From Nakamurella flava (lineage in GTDB: Bacteria; Actinomycetota; Actinomycetes; Mycobacteriales; Nakamurellaceae): DNA of 64,000 nt. A model generated the notes under the pieces. That model saw only the letters and a list, made by a program, of their open reading frames with translations. It was not told the origin of the DNA and ran no database searches. The position numbers were made by a program, and so were the translations under genes. Within the stretch, counting starts at the first letter, position 1. Every line of letters begins with the position of its first letter. Shown here one piece after another: positions 63,860 to 64,000 of the stretch. Where the stretch lies: positions 186,001-250,000 of the forward strand of contig NZ_SZZH01000004.1 of assembly GCF_005298075.1 (NCBI RefSeq), read 5' to 3'.

Positions 63860-64000
63860 AGCACTCCCTCCCCAGCAGTCTCCAGGACGACATCGCGCAG
63901 CCGCTGGGCAGCCGACTCCGGGGCGATGTCATTGACGAAGGCGCCCATCGCCGACTCGGAGCCGGCCAGGTACTTGATCCGTCCCTCGGAGCGGCGGATG
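63856..64000 (-). CDS. galT: Galactose-1-phosphate uridylyltransferase, C-terminal fragment
   Basis: Only the last 47 codons are in the window; the gene runs off its right edge. The visible end reads SEGRIKYLAGSESAMGAFVNDI, then PESAAQRLRDVVLE, the GalT C-terminal pattern (KYLAG-SE-GAFIND). It is the first gene of the galT-galE-galK operon and its TGA overlaps the galE GTG. The promoter is outside the window. Confidence 0.85.
   Translation of the reverse strand, partial: IRRSEGRIKYLAGSESAMGAFVNDIAPESAAQRLRDVVLETAGEGVL

Overview
The window is about 70% GC chromosomal DNA from an actinobacterium. Supporting features are mycothiol-type DinB proteins, orphan WXG100 proteins, a SigK/RskA/MPT83-like set, a DtxR/IdeR-type operator, a DUF222-HNH (13E12-type) gene, GTG/TTG starts and many 4-nt overlaps. 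The mix (SigE-family sigma factor, tellurium-type TerD paralogues, eat-eutBC, phasin/PHB depolymerase) suggests Frankineae/Nakamurella-like bacteria, but genus is inference. I saw no rRNA, tRNA, IS element or CRISPR array.

Layout. 1-3.3 kb: 3' end of an allH-fdrA-allG cluster (oxamate carbamoyltransferase type). 3.4-6.6 kb: an epimerase/glyoxalase protein, an SMR exporter with its TetR regulator, a degenerate GDPD-like lipoprotein and a DUF1349 protein. 6.6-10.5 kb: GAF-ANTAR regulator, purC, M3 peptidase. 10.5-12.6 kb: a gene-free stretch with an IdeR-type promoter and a strong terminator on the minus strand (candidate iron-responsive small RNA), then a Ser/Thr kinase. 12.6-19.8 kb: phasin-like protein and PHB depolymerase, DUF6328, ArsR, purB, and a SigE-family sigma factor with a membrane partner. 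19.9-28 kb: hydrolase, DUF779/exaC aldehyde dehydrogenase pair, TreS-like GH13 enzyme, cold-shock protein, and a GAF regulator that may control exaC. 28-32.4 kb: rskA-sigK, a membrane-anchored molybdopterin oxidoreductase and a fasciclin lipoprotein; all three transcription units carry a similar SigK-type promoter. 32.5-37.5 kb: epimerase, stand-alone LigD-type polymerase, aminotransferase, purD. 37.6-41.8 kb: DinB-like protein, an AT-richer membrane gene behind a 36-bp inverted repeat, DUF222-HNH endonuclease, frameshifted GNAT. 41.8-47.6 kb: purA, aminotransferase, DUF3151, WXG100 pair, ChrA. 47.9-54.7 kb: telA plus five TerD-domain genes, one with an 11-fold TSLDL repeat tail, interrupted by a yetF pair. 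54.8-58.9 kb: eat-eutB-eutC and a small HTH gene behind two perfect operators. 58.9-64 kb: ABC exporter (apparent CTG start), aldo/keto reductase, and a galT-galE-galK operon leaving the window.

Functionally, the region combines scattered purine synthesis genes (purC, purB, purD, purA), nitrogen/carbon salvage (oxamate, ethanolamine, galactose), storage polymer turnover and several envelope/chemical-stress modules. Most interesting are the non-coding signals: the IdeR-controlled transcript, the self-consistent SigK promoter set and the tandem CGTCAA-N6-TTGACG operators.
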